This document shows, one piece after another, positions 61,201-64,000 of a DNA stretch of 64,000 nt; position 1 is the first letter of the stretch, and each line of letters starts with the position of its first letter. A program made the translations under genes and the position numbers. The notes below the pieces were generated by a model, which saw nothing but the letters and a program-made list of their open reading frames with translations, was not told where the DNA came from and did no database searches. Origin of the DNA: Hirudinaria manillensis (lineage: Eukaryota > Annelida > Clitellata > Hirudinida > Hirudinidae); the NCBI GenBank assembly GCA_034509925.1, contig CM067536.1, positions 5,078,501 to 5,142,500 of the forward strand, read 5' to 3'.

Positions 61201-63939
61201 AGACATTCATGTTTTAAGTTTCTATCTTGATTTCTGTCTGCAAATGTTTTATAACTTTGTGTAGATGGTAGTTCACTATCTTTTCATTTAAGCAGATGAT
61301 TTTGAAACTTATTTTATTTTGCAATATTTGCAATTTTATTTTAACTGTTCAATTTTTTTGTTTAACAATTTTTAAATACTTGTTGTCAGTACTTGAATTA
61401 AAAATTTTGTCTCTTGAAGAAGTACTTATGTAAATATTTATGTTTTTAATGCAAAGAAGTTAGAAGCATGAAAGAATTGAAGTGTGGAATGGAAAGCAGA
61501 TGTTTGGTGTAAATTACTTTATATTAACAACATTCTCTGATGCACCTTTTCTAATTGAGTGTCATGTCTTGGTAGAACATTTGCTTGTGTTAGAAATTAA
61601 TAATTGGATTTTTTTTTCAATAATCGATGCTTATAATTCTCAATTGGTATTAATAATACTCAATTATTTTAGGAATTGGTTATTTGACATTTATGTATTG
61701 AGTTTGTTGTTTTGCTGGATATGACAAAGACGAGGAATGCACATTCATTCAAAGGTTTTGCCTGAAAGATTATGATTGTGATTGTTATTCAAGAAGGTCA
61801 TCACCTTTAAGAATTTATTTTAGAATTATAAGCTTTTATTGCTTAATTTGAGTATTCTCATTGAAATGTTTGCAAATTATGTTCCCTTGATTCTGGTCAT
61901 CTTTTGCTTTTTGTACAATCACATGCAAATTATATATAAACATACATGTAAGTAAACATATTCCATAACCATTATTATTAATTAGATTTTAATTAAATGT
62001 CAACTTAACCTAACTGGGAAGTTGGACTTGTTAAGAAATAAAAATCCACAAAACATCAACAGGAGACTGAAGATGCACAGAACTTCGGTGCCGAACACAG
62101 AACCCCTGCCCGGGGTATCCATAGTCAAACCGCTCATGGGTGTCGATCCTTACCTGGAATTCAATCTCGAAAGCCACTTTGCACTCGATTACCCCCAGGT
62201 TGGTTTGTTGTCATCCGATATTTCCCATGTCGTCAATTTTTATTCGTCATAATCTTTGGAGGTTTTAGTTAGTTATAAAATGCAAATTAAGTCTGGGTTA
62301 TCGGTGGTGGATCACGTTTGTCCTACGTAGTACATGATGAAATGTCCTTTGTGAAATTCATTTTCATTGTCATGTGTTTCTACTTCATTATTCATGATAT
62401 TAGGCTCAGACTAACTTAGTGGGCGTTTCTATTAATAGGCATCAACTGGGTTACAATACAATGAGATTCATCTTCAACTGATTCATAATGTTTCTTGCAT
62501 TTTTTTAATCAATGCTTGCCAAATACTTAATGAGTCAAATAATTGTCAGGTATTTATAACTCTTCTTTTAAGTTTTACTCAAGTAAATGTTTTTAAATTG
62601 CCTTAAGCAAGAAAGAAACAACTCCTGTGGTAACTTGAATTTATTTAAATTTCACTTTAAGCAAGACAAAAAAATGGCTTTAAAGTATTTATGAAAATGT
62701 CAGAAATAAATTATATTTGCGTCATCACCTCAAGTTATTGTAAAATATTTAACTCCTTCATCATTAATTATTAACTTTAAAAACCTAAAACAGCAAAAAG
62801 TTCCTCTCAATAACCTGTCATCTCTGAAATTGTTGCATCATTTTCCAATTCTTTTGTCATCCTAGCCTCGTTGTTTCATTTCAAGTTTGAACTACTGCTG
62901 TGCGTGGAAGATGCCATGGATCCTGCGCTGGAAGTCGTCAAAAAGCTGCAAGGGAGGCATCCGGAAGTGGACTGCAGGGTGTTTGTGGGAGGAAAGCCCG
63001 GCATTCAGAATCCCATGGTGTACAACATGAGCCCGGGATATGATGCTGCCAAGTACGACATCGTTTGGATAAGCACCAGTAGAATCCAAGGTTTGATTCC
63101 CTGATTCTCGGATGTCTGCTCGAGGAGTCTTTAGACGTTACAGTTTCTGGTGCATCTCATTGAAACAATGAATCCTTAGATGTTTCTCTATGTCAAGTAA
63201 CATTTCTATTTGTAGCGAGTACAGAGATTTTGTTGGACATGGTGGCAAAATTGGGCAGGCCCAATGTTGCTCTGGTTCACCAGATACCCTTCACGACGGA
63301 CCAGAAAGGCTTCGCTCATGCTGTCGAAAAGGTCAGCCATCTTGAGATCTTAAAAGACTTTTAACATTTTTATTTATTGACATTTACTAGGATTAAATAA
63401 GGAGATTATTTTTTATTTTGAAATGTTTCATTAATTAAATTGTTATTAAATCAGTTGGAAATGTTTGGTTGAATGTTATGAAGCCCATGCATGAAGCAAA
63501 ATCATATTATTAATTTGTTTTCAACTCAAGCCATTGACCTTAAACTTATAAACAGTTTTTCTGAGGTCTTACTCTGTATCATGTCTGATAGTGCAAGAAA
63601 TGATAACATGCTCTTTAACATAATTGATTCTTTGCTGCTAAATATTCAGGGCTTAACAGTTAAAGTCGTTTATTCGTCAAGGGGCGAGAGATAAAAATTA
63701 AAAAAAGTTTGCGTCGAGCGACGGAACCCGAAACGAATAAATTTGTGACGTCGAACGCAGGTCTACTTCGGCACGACGGTGGCGCGGTTCAACCTGGCTT
63801 TCCACTCCTTGGGCATCAGCTGCTTCACGGGGATGTCTTACCTGGTCAAGAAGGACGAGGTGGAGAAACTCAACGGGCTCTCGTGGTTCGGCAGGTTCCT
63901 GGCAGAAGACTTCTTCTTGGCCAAATACCTCCACGACAA
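58262..63939 (+). CDS. UGCG: Ceramide glucosyltransferase, 5' five exons (runs off the edge)
   Basis: UGCG transfers glucose from UDP-glucose to ceramide on the cytosolic face of the Golgi, the first step of glucosphingolipid synthesis. Exons: 58262-58365, 62063-62198, 62886-63090, 63216-63331 and 63761-63939 (donor AA|GTGGGT), all with matching phases. They cover residues 1 to about 247 of roughly 390. The N-terminus is a membrane anchor (SIIVFVLAMVPWISYCLMLF). The GT21 core follows: LPGVSIVKPLMGVDP, D1 in LLCVEDAMDPALE (residues about 83-95), VFVGGKPGIQNPMVYNMSPG, GMSYLVKK and D3 in FLAEDFFLAK (Asp about 237). The D2 position, an Asp in vertebrate enzymes (WICDS), is Thr here (WISTS, residue about 144). 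The QxxRW motif and C-terminal membrane helices lie beyond the window. Confidence 0.95.
59863..59972 (+). repeat. 20-bp minisatellite
   Basis: Just over five copies of ATGGTTGAACATCACAAGTT, with single changes in the fourth (CATTAC) and last (GTCATG) units. Confidence 0.95.
60800..61020 (-). mobile_element. CR1/L2-like LINE 3'-end fragment
   Basis: On the minus strand it reads TGTGCCTCCTTAAGGCTGGC followed by TCTCTGAGTTTATTTTTTT. This closely matches the 3' untranslated end of the CR1/L2-like fragment at about 12808-12850. The coding part is absent. The similarity covers about 45 bases, so assignment of the rest is loose. Confidence 0.45.
62199..62885. other. UGCG intron 2
   Basis: AT-rich sequence between the GTTGGT donor and the TTTCAAG acceptor. 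Nothing else seen. Confidence 0.8.
63332..63760. other. UGCG intron 4
   Basis: AT-rich apart from its last 60 bases, which are CG-containing up to the AACGCAG acceptor. The 67-codon plus-strand frame at 63491-63694 is not part of the spliced gene and is unrecognised. Confidence 0.75.
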
Positions 63940-64000
63940 GTGGGTTCATTGGCTTTCAAATTTGAGGCCTTGGTTTATGAATGTCCTTACAAAGTAATCT

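Larger units (their letters stand above)
58366..62062. other. 3.7-kb first intron of UGCG
   Basis: AT-rich intron with a GT array (about 59418-59440), a 20-bp minisatellite (59863-59972), TTTATT-rich stretches (60535-60550 and 60775-60815) and a minus-strand LINE 3'-end fragment (60800-61020). No gene seen. Confidence 0.75.

Overview
The window is nuclear DNA from an invertebrate animal. Three things show this: split genes with GT-AG introns, strongly AT-rich and microsatellite-dense intergenic DNA (mostly AAT/ATT arrays), and several LINE retrotransposon fragments. The protein families are metazoan. The species cannot be named from the sequence; a lophotrochozoan-type genome would fit, but that is only a guess. 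No bacterial operon, CRISPR array, rRNA or convincing tRNA gene was seen.

Layout, left to right. (1) 1-7.8 kb: mostly AT-rich DNA with simple repeats, one well-formed internal exon of an unrecognised gene on the minus strand (2173-3151) and a possible signal-peptide first exon on the plus strand (1647-1703). (2) 7798-31651, minus strand: an apparently complete sorting nexin 13 (SNX13) gene. About 25 coding exons could be placed by hand, with splice phases that agree almost throughout. The order is N-terminal membrane segments, PXA, RGS, PX and C-terminal nexin domain, about 950 residues in all. Its largest intron (about 9.4-17.75 kb) holds two partial, frameshifted copies of a LINE of the restriction-like-endonuclease class (R4/Dong/NeSL-like). 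One copy is split by a CR1/L2-like LINE fragment, and AAT arrays lie beside them. (3) 33623-47782, minus strand: a sacsin-family gene of six coding exons, one of them 10 kb, predicting a 4001-residue protein with three GHKL-type (Hsp90-like) ATPase repeats. It stops before the J and HEPN domains of vertebrate sacsin. (4) About 47.9-55 kb: an unusual repeat block just upstream of the sacsin start. It has a short inverted repeat, a tandem duplication of about 960 bp, a 373-bp higher-order satellite, a hairpin centre and inverted satellite units. It is followed by a decayed, intron-rich gene resembling a DDE-type transposase. (5) 58262 to the right edge, plus strand: the 5' five coding exons of ceramide glucosyltransferase (UGCG), incomplete at the edge.

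The three host genes are unrelated in pathway: endosomal tethering/lipid transfer (SNX13), chaperone-like sacsin, and Golgi glucosylceramide synthesis (UGCG). Nothing suggests co-regulation beyond SNX13 and the sacsin-like gene lying head-to-tail on the same strand, about 2 kb apart. The most interesting material is the palindromic satellite/transposase block at 48-55 kb, the trimmed sacsin, the changed D2 motif of the UGCG protein, and SNX13 splice sites built from microsatellite sequence.
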